Shown piece by piece: positions 63,118 through 64,000 of a DNA stretch of 64,000 nt. The stretch lies in contig CM048851.1 in the NCBI GenBank assembly GCA_026545225.1, positions 35,057,956 to 35,121,955 of the forward strand. Direction: 5' to 3'. Every line of letters begins with the position of its first letter. The stretch's first letter is position 1. The notes below the pieces were generated by a model. It saw nothing but the letters and a program-made list of their open reading frames with translations, did no database searches and had not been told where the DNA came from. Source of the DNA: Cornus controversa. Its lineage: Eukaryota; Streptophyta; Magnoliopsida; Cornales; Cornaceae. The position numbers and the translations under genes were made by a program.

Positions 63118-64000
63118 CTCATTACCTAGTAGAAGAAACTTCGGGGTAAGTATATATTATCCAATGATTTGAGGCTACGAAATGTTTTGGAGTGCCAACC
63201 ACATTGTTAGAATCAAATTAATTTAATCGAAATGTATTTAGCTAGCTTGTATATTGTATACTAGAAAGTAAAGGGTCTCATTTAGCATATGATTGAGAAA
63301 TTATTGAATTGTCAAAATAAACAAAAAAACAGTCATTGCATATACTGATATACACTCAAAAGTAATAGTAAAATCACTATGCCTTTTGACCAAAAGAGAG
63401 ACACTTATTTTAAAATAAAAGGAATATATATATATATATGTGTGTGTGTGGGTGAGAGAGGAATTATTTATCAAATTAGTATTAATTAGCGATTCCGACT
63501 TAGTGAGACTTTTCTAACCTTGATAACAATTGGCACATTTTTTTCTCTGTGGACAGAGGAGAAAGGGAGTTCAGTGTGAAGAGAATTATACCTTGAGAGT
63601 AGCAGAAGGTCACACTCTTTCAAATATACAACATGAATTCTCGACGTAACATAGTTGGACTTTAAGAATCCCAAGCTCGGCCATTGTGCTTACGGGCCAG
63701 GTTGTGGATTTAAATTTTTTTTTTTTAAGAGTAATGATATAGAGTTCGAATTAGACTAAGTCGAGAATATTTTCAGTAGTCATGTATGTTCGTCATTTCT
63801 TTCCCTTCTGTGTCTTTTCTTCCTTCCTATTTCCTTTTTTTTTTTTTGCTTCTCATGTCTGCTCATCATTATCCTAACTCATAATCATGAAGGGTAGGCA
63901 ATAATCTAGACTATTTAGTATTTATGTACAGTTCACCTTTGGTTCAAGTTAATTTATTAGTGAATGAAAAAGCTAACACAAAGATAACATATTTGCTTTC
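63118..64000. other. right end of window, no gene recognised
   Basis: AT-rich, with a TA/GT microsatellite at 63427-63452 and a T run at 63837-63848. A minus-strand open frame at 63486-63674 has no motif. Confidence 0.4.

Overview
This is plant nuclear DNA: AT-rich, with genes split by GT-AG introns, chloroplast-targeted and plant-only protein families, and many plant transposon types. The families point to an angiosperm and probably a eudicot. The species cannot be named from sequence alone. Four genes look intact: (1) an auxilin-like J-domain protein (plus strand, 1817-9381, 7 exons, 1525 aa); (2) a NAC transcription factor (plus, 16412-18680, 3 exons, 404 aa); (3) the large subunit of ADP-glucose pyrophosphorylase (minus, 28890-35264, 14 exons, 519 aa); (4) a SABATH carboxyl methyltransferase (minus, 46944-51160, 4 exons, 365 aa). 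All four models were built by hand from splice signals and stay open across every junction. They have unrelated roles (vesicle uncoating, transcription, starch synthesis, methyl-ester formation) and nothing suggests a co-regulated cluster.

There are also broken genes. A tandem paralog of the NAC gene has its two surviving exons 7.5 kb apart. Beside it lies the C-terminal part of a GH5 endo-beta-mannanase with frameshifts. A piece of an UNC93-like membrane protein gene sits inside a Mutator-like element.

Most of the rest is transposon-derived and can be dissected in detail. Several insertions are defined to the base by terminal repeats plus target-site duplications (TSDs). They include three Mutator-like (MULE) elements and two further MULE-type elements with weaker duplications, at least five hAT elements, a Helitron carrying three further insertions, a TRIM retrotransposon, a 5'-truncated RTE-type LINE inside an intron of the AGPase gene, and a pol-deleted copia element whose left LTR was split by an hAT element. 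Three MITE or hAT families occur as pairs inside the window. A gypsy relic borders an array of about 80 bp units, and a second array has about 60 bp units.

Layout: 1-9.4 kb auxilin gene; 9.4-16.4 kb Pack-MULE, a second MULE and repeats; 16.4-28.6 kb NAC gene, the NAC pseudogene with nested transposons, and the mannanase remnant; 28.9-35.3 kb AGPase; 35.3-46.9 kb repeats and gypsy debris; 46.9-51.2 kb methyltransferase with a MULE in intron 2; 51.2-64 kb MITEs, tandem repeats, an hAT element and the copia nest. I see no new biochemical system. The most interesting material is the datable nesting, including filled sites whose empty counterparts lie in the same window, and the gene-fragment capture.
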